A DNA stretch of 64,000 nucleotides from UBA2334 sp049653005. Its GTDB lineage: Bacteria > Pseudomonadota > Gammaproteobacteria > Burkholderiales > Burkholderiaceae_C. Location: positions 1-64,000 of the forward strand of contig JBASFL010000042.1 of NCBI GenBank assembly GCA_049653005.1, in the 5' to 3' direction. The notes under the pieces were generated by a model. That model had not been told where the DNA came from. It was given only the letters and a program-made list of their open reading frames with translations, and did not search any database. Position numbers and translations under genes: made by a program. Below, piece by piece: positions 26,146 to 35,030 of this stretch; positions within the stretch are counted from its first letter, which is position 1; each line of letters opens with the position of its first letter.

Positions 26146-26982
26146 TCAGGGCTGTAGCTTCGCCAGCGTGGCCGGAAGATCGAGCTCGTTTTCGCGCGTC
26201 TGGCCCGCTTTCAGGTGGGCAGCAATGACGGCATTCATCTCGGGGCCGGCCAGCGCGGCGCGCAACGCCACGTTCTCGGCCGCCAGACCGGCGAACAGGG
26301 GCTCAACGATGCCCGAGTACACCGCTGCGAACACCTCGCGGTGTGCGGCAACCACCGATGGCGCGCGCAGCAGCAAGCGCCCCACCAGGTCCTGCAGGTA
26401 GGTGTCGAGTTCGGCAGCGGGCAGTGTGCGATTCACGAGGTTGTAGCGTTCGGCCTCAAGGCCATCGAAGTCGCGTGCGCTGAGCAGAATCTCCAACGCG
26501 CGCGCTGGTCCGGCGGCCAGCGCCGTGAACGTGGTGCCGCTGCCGCTGGCCAGGAAGTGGCCACTGGACTCAGGAAAGCACAGCCTTGCCTCAGGGGTGG
26601 CAAACCGCATGTCCATCGCGCCGAGCAGGAATTCGAGCCCGCCACCGCGGCAGCGGCCGTTGATCCGCGCGATCTTCACCTGCGGCAATACCTTCCAGCT
26701 CATGACCAGCGACTGCAGCACATTGATGTCGGGGTACCTGCTGCCCTGGCCGGGGTCGGATGCGGCGCGCTCCAGGTCTTCAAGATCGAAATGGGCGATG
26801 AAGAAATCGGGATCGGCACTGTCGAGCAGCACCACGCGCACGCTGGGGTCGGCATGCAGACGGCCGCCAAGCTGGAACAGCTCCTGCACCATCGTCACGT
26901 TCATCAGGTTGATGGGGGGGTTCTGGATCGTCACGCGCAGCAGCGCACCGTCCTGCTGAAGCTTGAGAGTCTGGAAATTCAT
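26146..26982 (-). CDS. enoyl-CoA hydratase/isomerase (crotonase) family protein
   Basis: A 278-residue crotonase-fold protein. The oxyanion-hole segment INGRCRGGGLEFLLGAMDMRFA (about 103-124) and FPESSGHFLASGSGTTFTALA (about 132-152) follow the family pattern. A glutamate is present in FPES, where hydratases place a catalytic acid, but the usual second glutamate position is less clear, so isomerase, hydratase or hydrolase activity is possible. A strong AAGGAG precedes the ATG. It sits 18 bases downstream of the saccharopine-dehydrogenase-like gene. Confidence 0.83.
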   Translation of the reverse strand: MNFQTLKLQQDGALLRVTIQNPPINLMNVTMVQELFQLGGRLHADPSVRVVLLDSADPDFFIAHFDLEDLERAASDPGQGSRYPDINVLQSLVMSWKVLPQVKIARINGRCRGGGLEFLLGAMDMRFATPEARLCFPESSGHFLASGSGTTFTALAAGPARALEILLSARDFDGLEAERYNLVNRTLPAAELDTYLQDLVGRLLLRAPSVVAAHREVFAAVYSGIVEPLFAGLAAENVALRAALAGPEMNAVIAAHLKAGQTRENELDLPATLAKLQP

Positions 26983-27000
26983 GTTGTTCTCCTTGTGTTG

Positions 27001-28116
27001 TCAGACCAGGCGCTCGACCTTGATCGCGGCGTAGCCGTAGCTTTCCAGGGCGCCCATCAGCTCGCGGTGGCCGAACACTTCGCTGGGCGAGCGGAAGCCC
27101 ACCACGCGGGGCGTCTCCCTCGCAAGCCGGCTGGCGGCGTAGGCCTGCATCAGACCGGTGGTGAAGTACCCACCCGTGGCAACCATGGTGCTGCGCACCA
27201 TGACGTTGGTGCCGGAGCCCACGCAGACATCGATGGCCCGGTGCACGAAGCGCGACTCGCGCGGTGGTGTGGAAGCCGTGATGCCCTTGGCCATCTGGTC
27301 AAGAACCTGGTAGAGCACCGGATCGGGCAGCCATTGCAGCTGGACCTTGTAGGCACGTTCGAGCATCAGCTCCTTCTTGTAGAGCTCCTGGTTCCACATC
27401 GCCACGTGCATCTTGCAGTTGCGCACCCGCCCATCCTGGGCAAACCAGATCGGGTTGGAGGTACCGCCCCAGTTGGACGCGCGCAGCACCCGGCCAGACG
27501 GCGTGGTGATGTCGCAGTTGTCGACGCCCGCGAAGCGCACCAGCTCGTTGTCCTTGAGGTAGTAGGCCGGGTAGCGCACCGCGTCCAGGATGGTCTGCGC
27601 AGACGCCACGGTGGGCACGGCTTCCGCCACCTCGGTCATGTCCAGGGAATCGACACCGGGTGTTTCCAGGCAGTAGCGGGCACCGATTTCACTGACGCCG
27701 TACATGTAGGAGCACGAGGGCACCAGCGTGAGACCCGCCTTGGCAAACGAGGGTCCGTATTCGTCACGCAGCATCGTGAGCACGTGCTGCTCGCCGGTGG
27801 TGTCCAGGTAGTGCACCCCGGCGTTCAAGCAAGCCTGGGCAACCTCGCGGCTGTAGCGCATGAAGGGGCCCACCGTGTTGCAGATCACCTTGCGGCCTTT
27901 GAGCAGCTGGGTCAGTGCCTCCACCGTGTGCTCGACCTCGACGATCTCATAGCGTGCGCTCTCGATGCCGGGCACGAGCTTCATCGACTCTTCGATGCGG
28001 GCGCGGCTGCGGCCGGCTGCGATGAAGGGGACACCCAGGTCTCGAAGGTGTTCTGCGACCAGGCGGCCGGTATAGCCGCTGGCGCCGTAAATGACGACGG
28101 GATATTCGTTGTTCAA
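27001..28116 (-). CDS. saccharopine dehydrogenase-like / trans-acting enoyl reductase family protein
   Basis: This 371-residue protein begins with a Rossmann motif, VVIYGASGYTGRLVAEHL (about 7-24), continuing with AAGRSRARIEE and NTVGPFMRYSREVAQACLNAGVHYLDTTGE, the N-terminal pattern shared by saccharopine dehydrogenases and mycobacterial trans-acting enoyl reductases. Lysine metabolism genes are absent, so a role as an NADP-dependent reductase of a cluster intermediate is more likely. The start is TTG at 28116, supported by CACAGGAG seven bases upstream. The TTG start may lower its expression relative to neighbours. Confidence 0.8.
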   Translation of the reverse strand: MNNEYPVVIYGASGYTGRLVAEHLRDLGVPFIAAGRSRARIEESMKLVPGIESARYEIVEVEHTVEALTQLLKGRKVICNTVGPFMRYSREVAQACLNAGVHYLDTTGEQHVLTMLRDEYGPSFAKAGLTLVPSCSYMYGVSEIGARYCLETPGVDSLDMTEVAEAVPTVASAQTILDAVRYPAYYLKDNELVRFAGVDNCDITTPSGRVLRASNWGGTSNPIWFAQDGRVRNCKMHVAMWNQELYKKELMLERAYKVQLQWLPDPVLYQVLDQMAKGITASTPPRESRFVHRAIDVCVGSGTNVMVRSTMVATGGYFTTGLMQAYAASRLARETPRVVGFRSPSEVFGHRELMGALESYGYAAIKVERLV

Positions 28117-28157
28117 GTCAGTCTCCTGTGGTTGGGTTCAGTGGTCAGGCGGGCACG

Positions 28158-29435
28158 TCAGGCGCGACCCCAGCCTTCCTGTTGGTACAAGCGGCTCAGC
28201 AGGTGGCCGTAGTGCATCTGGAGCAGGTGGTTCTCGCCGTCTTCGATCTGCATGGCCTGCGCGTCGCGCAGCATCTTCTCGACCGGGTATTCGCGCGTCA
28301 GGCCCACACCGCCCATCAGGTGGAGCGACTCGCGCACCACATTCATCAGCTCGGTGCAGCAGAAGGACTTGCCCGACGCGGTGAAATAGGGGTGTGCCTG
28401 CGGCGATGTCTTGGTGTAGTGCGCCACATGGCGCGCCATGGCGCGGATGGCTTCCACCTTGGTGCCGATGCCGCCCAGCCGGTACTGCGTGAGCTGCAGA
28501 TTGGCCAGCAAAGTACCGCCCTGGCGGCGTTCGTGCACATAGGCCAGTGCGGCCTCAAACGCCGCACGCGCCAGGCCGGTGGCGATGTGGCTCATCGCGG
28601 TGCCGGCGTGGGCCCAGGCATGGGCATGCTTGAACTCGTAGTCGTCGCGCGTGGCGACGGCGAAGCGCCGCGGCACGCGCACGTTGTCAAAGAACACCTC
28701 GCCTTGCGGCAGGGGGCGCTTGCCGATTTTTTCCAGGGGCTTGCCGCGCGAGACGCCCTTGATGTCCAGCGGCACGATGACGTTACAACCGTAGGTGCTG
28801 CCCTGTTCATCGAAGAAGCCCTGACCGTAGTCGGCCACGATGTCCACCAGCGCCACCTGGGCCACCGGTCCGTTGGACACCCAGGCCGAGGTCTGGCCGT
28901 TGAAGATCACCTCATCGGCCGTGAAGGTGGCTTGCAGGTTGCCCTTGTTGCCTTGCGAGCCGGGGAATCGCTCTTCAGGGTAGAGCGTGAGACCGTCCGA
29001 ACCCCGGTCTGGCTGCGTGGCACACCAGCAGCCCAGCTTGCCCGCACACAGGTCGATCAGCTCTTGCTGACCACTGGCCATGGCCATCAGCATCGGCATG
29101 CCGCCGGCACCGGCCGACACGGCCAACCCGGCATCACCCCAGGCCAACTCTTCGAGCACGATGCCTTCCATGCGCGCTGCCTGGTCCGGCGGCATGCCCA
29201 TCATGGCGTCCGGGCCCATGCCCAGCTTCATCATCTCGCCGTGGAACTGCCAGAACGGTGAGCCCGGCAGGTAGGCCTGGTCCGCAGGCATGCGGTCGAT
29301 GGCTTGCCCGAGCGGACGCATGACCTCACGGGCAAAGCGGTGCATGCCCTGCTGAACGCCCTGCTCTTCTTCGCTCAGGCCGGCATCGAAGCCCGACAAG
29401 GTCACGAACGGTAGGGGGACTTGGTGGTTGCTCAT
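28158..29435 (-). CDS. acyl-CoA dehydrogenase, second paralogue
   Basis: A 425-residue acyl-CoA dehydrogenase-family protein, longer than the first copy. It has CWCATQPDRGSDGL (FAD region), an insertion around FPGSQGNKGNLQATF, and FFDNVRVPRRFAVATRDDYE. The C-terminal segment reads LHLMGGVGLTREYPVEKMLRDAQAMQIEDGENHLLQ, in which the usual YEGTSE-type loop is replaced by IEDGEN, so the catalytic base is uncertain. Many methionines mark its N-terminal half. It probably acts on a bulkier or branched thioester than the 18494 gene. GGAGACAAC precedes the ATG. Confidence 0.85.
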   Translation of the reverse strand: MSNHQVPLPFVTLSGFDAGLSEEEQGVQQGMHRFAREVMRPLGQAIDRMPADQAYLPGSPFWQFHGEMMKLGMGPDAMMGMPPDQAARMEGIVLEELAWGDAGLAVSAGAGGMPMLMAMASGQQELIDLCAGKLGCWCATQPDRGSDGLTLYPEERFPGSQGNKGNLQATFTADEVIFNGQTSAWVSNGPVAQVALVDIVADYGQGFFDEQGSTYGCNVIVPLDIKGVSRGKPLEKIGKRPLPQGEVFFDNVRVPRRFAVATRDDYEFKHAHAWAHAGTAMSHIATGLARAAFEAALAYVHERRQGGTLLANLQLTQYRLGGIGTKVEAIRAMARHVAHYTKTSPQAHPYFTASGKSFCCTELMNVVRESLHLMGGVGLTREYPVEKMLRDAQAMQIEDGENHLLQMHYGHLLSRLYQQEGWGRA

Positions 29436-29470
29436 GTTGTCTCCTGGTGAAATTTTTGTTTTGAAACGGG

Positions 29471-30712
29471 TCAGCGTTTGAAGATATTCACGGTGACAAC
29501 ACCCTCCTCGTAGCCAACCGAACCACCGCCGTTTTCTTGCACGGCCACCTTGGCGCCGTCGACCTGTCGTTGACCAGCCTCACCACGCAGCTGGGTCACG
29601 AGTTCAAATATTTGCCCCAGGCCCGTGGCGCCAATGGGGTGCCCTTTGCACTCCAGGCCGCCCGACGGGTTGACCGGAATGCGACCGCCAATCGACAGCT
29701 CGCCCGCCTCGGCGGCAGCGCCCGCGCCCCCCATGGGCGTCAGGCCCAGGTACTCGACGGCCATGACCTCGCCCATGGCGGTTGCGTCGTGCACCTCCGC
29801 CACCGAAACGTCTTGAGGCCCCAGGCCCGCCTGCTCATAGGCGAGCTGCGCCGCGCGCCGGGCAACCGCCTTGTCGAATTCATCGGCCGCACGGGGTGTG
29901 GCCGTGGCGATCGCCGTGGCCGCCACCTGGATGGCCCGGCGACGGTCCCCGGTCAAGCGCTTGAGACCCGCCTCGGTGCAGACGATCACCGCGGCTGCGC
30001 CGTCCGACAGCGGAGAGCACATCGGCATGGTTAGCGGGAAGGTGATGGGCGGAGCGGCCAGTACCTTCTCGATCGTGAACGGATCGCGGTACTGGGCATG
30101 GATGTTGTGCACGGAGTGGTTGTGGTTCTTGGCAGCCACTGCGGCAATTTGTCGCTGGGTGGTGCCGAAGGACTTCATCCAGTGGCGACACATCGCTGCG
30201 TAGATCGCCATGAAACGGCTGTAGGGACGCGTGGATTCACTGCCCTCGGGCACTTCGATGCCATGACCCAACGCCAGCAGGCGAGCCTCGTTCTCGTCCT
30301 TGGTGGTGACATCCCAACCACCGTCAAAGATCGCCAAGGCGCGCTTCTTGTCTTCGATGTTCATCTTCTCTGCGCCAATGGCCAGAGCGACGTCGCATGC
30401 ACCCGAACGCAAGGCCTGCACCGCCAGCTGGAAAGCACTGGTGCCCGAGGCACAAGCGTTTTCTATGTTGTAGACCGGCAAGCCAATCAGACCGATCTTG
30501 GCAAACAGCACCTGCCCCGGAATGGCGTTCTGACCCAGCAAGGGGCCTTGGGTCACACCCGAGTAGAGGACCTGCCCGAGATCCGAGATACTGGCGCCTG
30601 CGTCTTGCAACGCGTTGGTCAAAGCCTCCTGGGCCAGGGAGGCCAGCGAGCGATCCAGGTGGCGCCCGAACTGGGTCATGGAAACGCCAGCGATGAAAAT
30701 GGGAGAGGTCAT
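29471..30712 (-). CDS. SCP2-type thiolase / lipid-transfer family acetyl-CoA acetyltransferase
   Basis: A 413-residue thiolase-fold protein of the SCP2-thiolase branch. The N-terminus reads IFIAGVSMTQFGRHLDRSL, the nucleophile cysteine is in NIENACASGTSAFQLAV (about 84-100), and the C-terminal motif is NPSGGLECKGHPIGATGLGQIFE. This branch lacks the second CxG cysteine of classical thiolases and often cleaves side-chain ketoacyl-CoAs of steroids or other bulky lipids. The ATG at 30712 is chosen because homology starts there; the open frame runs far upstream across the intergenic region. It is the promoter-proximal gene of the minus-strand cluster. Confidence 0.85.
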   Translation of the reverse strand: MTSPIFIAGVSMTQFGRHLDRSLASLAQEALTNALQDAGASISDLGQVLYSGVTQGPLLGQNAIPGQVLFAKIGLIGLPVYNIENACASGTSAFQLAVQALRSGACDVALAIGAEKMNIEDKKRALAIFDGGWDVTTKDENEARLLALGHGIEVPEGSESTRPYSRFMAIYAAMCRHWMKSFGTTQRQIAAVAAKNHNHSVHNIHAQYRDPFTIEKVLAAPPITFPLTMPMCSPLSDGAAAVIVCTEAGLKRLTGDRRRAIQVAATAIATATPRAADEFDKAVARRAAQLAYEQAGLGPQDVSVAEVHDATAMGEVMAVEYLGLTPMGGAGAAAEAGELSIGGRIPVNPSGGLECKGHPIGATGLGQIFELVTQLRGEAGQRQVDGAKVAVQENGGGSVGYEEGVVTVNIFKR

Positions 30713-30755
30713 GTGGGTAGTGGGACGCAGGGTCCAGCGCTTTGTCAGAAGGTGG

Positions 30756-30774
30756 GTCATCGTATGAAGATGAC
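30756..30774. promoter_or_regulatory. inverted repeat in the divergent thiolase/luxR promoter region
   Basis: GTCATC-N7-GATGAC is a perfect dyad 44 bases upstream of the thiolase start. A second dyad, CTCTTT-N13-AAAGAG, follows at 30776-30800. Either could be a site for the divergently encoded LuxR-type regulator; this is inferred from position. Confidence 0.4.
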
Positions 30775-30917
30775 GCTCTTTCACCCCCCCCACAAAAGAG
30801 TGGCAGCGATCTGGGGAAAACCCTCGACCCTGGAAGGCCGTTGGCTTGAACCACCCACATAAAATCATTGCAATCCAGCCACTCCCGGGCGGCCATGCGA
30901 CCCAACAAAAGAATGAC

Positions 30918-33575
30918 ATGCTGACACCAGCCAACGCCCGAGATCCCGCATTGGCACTGAAGGCAACACCGCCACGTGCCACTAAGGGATTCCAGGAGCG
31001 CGAACAACTTTCACTCGATCGCATTGAAGCAATGGGTGCGTCTGTTGTGGCGCTGCTGGCCCCAGCTGGTTTTGGCAAGACCGCCCAGCTCGTTCAATGG
31101 CGACGTGAAGCCCTTTCAAGAGGCGCTCTCGCGTTCTGGCTGACCGCAGACGAACGCGACGAGCCACACCGGTTCGTTCAGGGTCTGACCTACGCTGCGC
31201 GGGAGTTGAGCGGGCGACGGGGTTTCGATGCTTCGTTCCTGGATTGGCTCAATGCCTGCACAGACTCGATGTCGGCCATCACCGGTTGGCTGGCCGAGGT
31301 GTCCAGCCTCGCGGTGGATGTGCTGCTCGTCATTGACGATGCGGAACGCCTGCCCGCCCTGACCCGCACCGAGTCACTGACCTACTTGCTGGGCAACGCG
31401 CCGGCCAACCTGCACATTGCGCTGGGCGCCCGCCCTTCGGGTGCATTGGCCATCCTTGGCACGCTCAACAAAACCCGAGTGACCCAGATCACGGCATCGG
31501 AACTGCGCTTTTCGCAGGAAGAAACAACGGCATTCCTCAGCAACTCGCTGGGTAACCGGTGCACACCCGATCTAGCCATCCGACTGCACGAATTGGCCGA
31601 GGGATGGCCGCTGGGCGTGCAGATGGCGGTTTCGGCACTTCACGGCATTTCAGATCCGCAGGACCTGCTAACCACAGCCACACAGGACATCCGCAAATAT
31701 TTCATCGACAAGCTGATCGACCTGCAACCCGCGGACACCCTGCAGATGCTTGTGCGCATGGCCGACTTTGAGGTGATCCATCCCGACCTCTGCAGGCACG
31801 CACTGGGTTCGCATACGCCAACAGAGGAACTCTCGCGACTTCGGGATGAGTCACCTTTGTTCGTTCAGGCCGAGGGTACCGAGTGGATGCGGTTTCATCC
31901 GATCGCCCGCGACGCACTGCGCGAGCGGCTGCAAACACTGCCGCCCACCATTCGCAGCACCATCGCAACCGCTGCGAGCGTCTGGTATGCCGAACACCGG
32001 CTATTTCAGGAAGCTGCGCAGATGCTGCGGTCTGCTGGAGACCATGAGGGTGCGCTGCGCATGGTGGAGCAGTGCATGCGTGAAATGATCACGCAGGGAC
32101 AGAGTGCTGCGGTCATCGAGTGGATTCAGAGCCTTTCGCACCAGGACATCGACAAACACCCCGACTTGTGGCTGCCTGCCGCCTGGGCATTCGCGATGAG
32201 CGAACGTCCGGCCCACGCCCAACCCTTGCTGGATCTGATCGCAGCCAGTCCCGCGGCCAGCATGCAAGACCGATTTGAGCTGGAGCTCATCAAGTCCGCC
32301 GCAGCGACCTACGCCGATGACTTCGAGATCCAGTCCCATGTCCTGGCCAATTGGAGCGAACCGCCTGCCGGCGCCTCGCCGCAATCGCAGCCGATTTTCT
32401 GGACGGCAAAAGCCATGGAGGCCTTGCTGAGCGGCAAACCGGATCAAGCCCGTTTGCATTTCAGCAAGGTGGCAAGACTGGATCGAAGCCAGGCATACAC
32501 ACCCAGCGCGTACGGCTTCGTCGACTGCGGCATCGCACTGACCTACCTCTGGGAAGGCCGGTACACACTGGCTGAACAGACCTTGCGACCCGCCCTGACC
32601 CGGGCGGAAGAGCGCATGGAGCGGCGCAGCCCCATCGCCTGTTTGCTGGCGGCCTTGTTGGCCAACGTCTGCTGGGAACAGGGCAAGATCGACGAGGCCA
32701 ACGCCTTGCTGGCTTTGCGCCTGGACGTCATTGAACGCCATGGTTTGCCCGATGTCCTGATATCGGCCCACGACACCATGGCGGGTATCGCCGATGCGGG
32801 AGGACGACAGGATCAGGCACTGGAGCTGCTCGATGCACTGAACGCGCTTGGCGAAACCCGCAACATGAGCCGGCTGAGGGCGGCTGCGCAACTTGGCCTG
32901 ATCGAGCTGCATGTGAAACACGGGCGTCCCGACACCGCAGAACGACTCAGCCACTGCTTGAATCTGCTCGTCAAGTCGCAATCGACCAACAAACACCCTA
33001 CCTTCTCTACGCTTCTGGCGCTGTCTTCCGAGTTGGCGCGTGCGCACGTCGGCCTGGCTGTTGGAGGGAAGGAGCAATTGTCGTCTGCACTGCAAGCCGC
33101 ACAGGCTGCAATGTCGCTGGCCGACAGCATCAAGCGGGGATCAGAGGGGATTCAAGCCCGCATTTTGCGAGCCCACGCGATGCGCCGATTGGGCTTCGCC
33201 GATGCCCCCATGGCCATGGATGATGCGACCAGCCTGGCGGAGGCCGCAGGCATGGTGAGGCTGCTCGCCGACCTGGCCTCAGCCCATGCAAAGCCAGCGA
33301 AGACCGACCGCTCGATCGCCGCAGGCGTCACACCGGCAAGAACAGCGGACCATTCAGAAGCCCACATCACAGGGACCGCGCTGCTCACCACCAAAGAACG
33401 TGATGCGCTGCTGGGACTGGTTCGCGGTCTGAGCAACAAAGAGATTGCCTTGAGCATGGGTGTGAGTGAACAGACCATCAAGTGGCACATGAAAAATCTG
33501 TTCTCGAAACTGAATGCTGCGAGCCGGAAGCACGCTGTGGCGCGCGCCAACATGCTCGGCCTCATCAACAACTAG
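30918..33575 (+). CDS. MalT-type LuxR-family ATP-dependent transcriptional regulator
   Basis: An 885-residue STAND ATPase regulator. Walker A is APAGFGKT (48-55), the Walker B region VLLVIDDAERLP, then a long tetratricopeptide-like helical array. A C-terminal LuxR helix-turn-helix comes last (LTTKERDALLGLVRGLSNKEIALSMGVSEQTIKWHMKNLFSKL, about 822-865). Like MalT it would be activated by an inducer plus ATP and then bind promoter DNA. Divergent placement to the 14-gene cluster makes that cluster its likely target. The ATG at 30918 was preferred; a TTG at 30846 would add 24 residues without obvious homology. Confidence 0.87.
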   Translation: MLTPANARDPALALKATPPRATKGFQEREQLSLDRIEAMGASVVALLAPAGFGKTAQLVQWRREALSRGALAFWLTADERDEPHRFVQGLTYAARELSGRRGFDASFLDWLNACTDSMSAITGWLAEVSSLAVDVLLVIDDAERLPALTRTESLTYLLGNAPANLHIALGARPSGALAILGTLNKTRVTQITASELRFSQEETTAFLSNSLGNRCTPDLAIRLHELAEGWPLGVQMAVSALHGISDPQDLLTTATQDIRKYFIDKLIDLQPADTLQMLVRMADFEVIHPDLCRHALGSHTPTEELSRLRDESPLFVQAEGTEWMRFHPIARDALRERLQTLPPTIRSTIATAASVWYAEHRLFQEAAQMLRSAGDHEGALRMVEQCMREMITQGQSAAVIEWIQSLSHQDIDKHPDLWLPAAWAFAMSERPAHAQPLLDLIAASPAASMQDRFELELIKSAAATYADDFEIQSHVLANWSEPPAGASPQSQPIFWTAKAMEALLSGKPDQARLHFSKVARLDRSQAYTPSAYGFVDCGIALTYLWEGRYTLAEQTLRPALTRAEERMERRSPIACLLAALLANVCWEQGKIDEANALLALRLDVIERHGLPDVLISAHDTMAGIADAGGRQDQALELLDALNALGETRNMSRLRAAAQLGLIELHVKHGRPDTAERLSHCLNLLVKSQSTNKHPTFSTLLALSSELARAHVGLAVGGKEQLSSALQAAQAAMSLADSIKRGSEGIQARILRAHAMRRLGFADAPMAMDDATSLAEAAGMVRLLADLASAHAKPAKTDRSIAAGVTPARTADHSEAHITGTALLTTKERDALLGLVRGLSNKEIALSMGVSEQTIKWHMKNLFSKLNAASRKHAVARANMLGLINN

Positions 33576-33703
33576 CCGAAAGCCTGATCATTGGGTTGCA
33601 CCAAGGGGACCACGAAAACCAGGTCCGTCACCTGGGTCATTAGATAGCCCCCTGAAAACCCGGGCCCGTCTTATCGCTTATCTTTGAAGATAGGAGTAGG
33701 ACT

Positions 33704-34096
33704 GTGAGTACGACCAGGCATACGGACACTGTTGAAGTCATATTTAAAGATCAGCGCCGCAGGCGCTGGTCCCCTGCGGAGAAAGCGGCGCTTGTGCGGC
33801 GCACCTACGAGCCGGGCATGAGCGTTTCGCTGGTGGCTCGCCAGGAAGGCGTCGCTGCCAGCTTGCTGTTCCAATGGAGAAAGCTCGATCGCCAAGGCGC
33901 CCTGACGGCGGTCAGTGCCGGGGAAGCGGTGGTGCCGGCATCGGAACTGGTCGCTGCCCGCGCCGAGATCGCCAAACTGCAGCGGGTGCTGGGCAAGAAG
34001 ACCCTTGAGAACGAAATCCTCAAGGAAGCCGTGGAGTACGCCGCCGAAAAAAAGTGGATTGCGCGCTCGCCCTTGTTGCCCGGGGACGACCAATGA
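33704..34096 (+). CDS. IS2-group OrfA
   Basis: A 130-residue protein with a GTG start behind AGGAGTAGGACT. It has a helix-turn-helix (RRRRWSPAEKAALVRRTYEPGMSVSLVARQ, about 18-48) and a coiled segment (LVAARAEIAKLQRVLGKKTLENEILKEAVEYA) used for multimerisation. The run of seven A followed by G at 34047-34054 near its end is the standard slippery site for making the OrfAB fusion transposase. OrfA alone normally binds the ends and represses transposition. Confidence 0.88.
   Translation: MSTTRHTDTVEVIFKDQRRRRWSPAEKAALVRRTYEPGMSVSLVARQEGVAASLLFQWRKLDRQGALTAVSAGEAVVPASELVAARAEIAKLQRVLGKKTLENEILKEAVEYAAEKKWIARSPLLPGDDQ
34047..34054 (+). promoter_or_regulatory. A7G slippery heptamer for programmed -1 frameshift
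   Basis: AAAAAAAG lies in the orfA frame as GAA AAA AAG. A -1 slip gives EKKVDCALALVARGRPMKTV, running directly into orfB, so the full transposase is OrfAB. Confidence 0.8.
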
Positions 34097-34998
34097 AGAC
34101 GGTCTGCCGGGCACTGGACGTGGCGCGCTCGCATGTGCATGAGCTGCATCACCGCAGCAAGGACTGGCGCGATGGTCGCAAGGGACGCAAGCCGACAGGC
34201 GATGCGCAGTTACTTGCCGAGATCAAGCAGCAGATCACCGATCTGCCCAGCTACGGATATCGACGAGCCTGCGCCTTGGTCAACCGCCAGCGCAGCGCAC
34301 AAACGGGCACACAAGGCGGCGCACGGGTCAATCCCAAGCGCGCCTACCGCGTGATGGCGCAGGCCGGGCTGCTGCTGCCCAAGGCACCCCGGCGGCGCCA
34401 GTCCAGCAGAACGCACGAGGGCAAGGTGGCGGTTGGATACAGCGATTTGCGCTGGTGCTCCGATGGTCTGGAGATCAAGTGCGACTCGGGACAGACAGTG
34501 ACGACCACGTTTGCCAAAGATTGCTGCGACCGCGAAGTGATCGCCTGGCGAGCCTGGGAGGGCAAAGGGCTGCCCGGTGAGCCGGTGCGCGAGATGCTGA
34601 TCGAAGCAGTGGAGAAGCGCTTTGGCTCGGTGGAGGCAGTGCCTGCCGATCACTGGCTGGAATTCCTCAGCGACAACGGCAGCGCCTACATTGCAGCAGA
34701 CACGCGTGCGCTGGCGCGTTCATTGGGGCTCAAGCCGATCAACACGCCGGTGTGCAGCCCGCAGAGCAACGGCATGGCCGAGAGCTTCGTCAACACGTTC
34801 AAGCGCGACTATGTGGCCCGCATGGACCTGAGCAACGCGGCCACCGTGTTGGCGCAGCTACCGGAGGCCTTCGAACACTTCAACGATGTGCATCCGCACT
34901 CGTCGTTGAAAATGCGTTCACCCAGAGAGTTTCGGCGGCATCAGGCTGCCAAGGCACGGCAGTTACCCGTCAAGGACGTGGCGTTACATTGCGAATAG
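34093..34998 (+). CDS. IS2-group OrfB transposase (DDE catalytic subunit)
   Basis: From the ATG overlapping the orfA stop the product is 301 residues; the -1 frameshift reads into it earlier. The GRPMKTVCRALDVARS start is typical of IS2-like OrfB. All three catalytic acids are visible: D in LRWCSDGLEI, D in FLSDNGSAY and E in NGMAESFVNTFKRDY. Unlike the IS3 copy at 8236, this enzyme appears complete. The insertion sits directly upstream of the reverse-transcriptase locus and may have trimmed or altered its leader. Confidence 0.9.
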   Translation: MKTVCRALDVARSHVHELHHRSKDWRDGRKGRKPTGDAQLLAEIKQQITDLPSYGYRRACALVNRQRSAQTGTQGGARVNPKRAYRVMAQAGLLLPKAPRRRQSSRTHEGKVAVGYSDLRWCSDGLEIKCDSGQTVTTTFAKDCCDREVIAWRAWEGKGLPGEPVREMLIEAVEKRFGSVEAVPADHWLEFLSDNGSAYIAADTRALARSLGLKPINTPVCSPQSNGMAESFVNTFKRDYVARMDLSNAATVLAQLPEAFEHFNDVHPHSSLKMRSPREFRRHQAAKARQLPVKDVALHCE

Positions 34999-35030
34999 GA
35001 CGGGTCCGGGAATACGGGGGCAACATCACT

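Larger units (their letters stand above)
33641..35030 (+). mobile_element. IS3-family, IS2-group insertion sequence
   Basis: About 1390 bp. The left end starts TAGATAGCCCCCTGAAAACC, like IS2. The right end read in reverse is TGATGTTGCCCCCGTATTCC, and both ends then share CCCGG(G/A)CCCGTC. GTCAT at 33636-33640 and at 35031-35035 is a candidate 5-bp target duplication, the size known for IS2. By homology the right end could instead be at 35028, which would not give a duplication. Both orfs are intact, so the element may be active. Confidence 0.8.
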
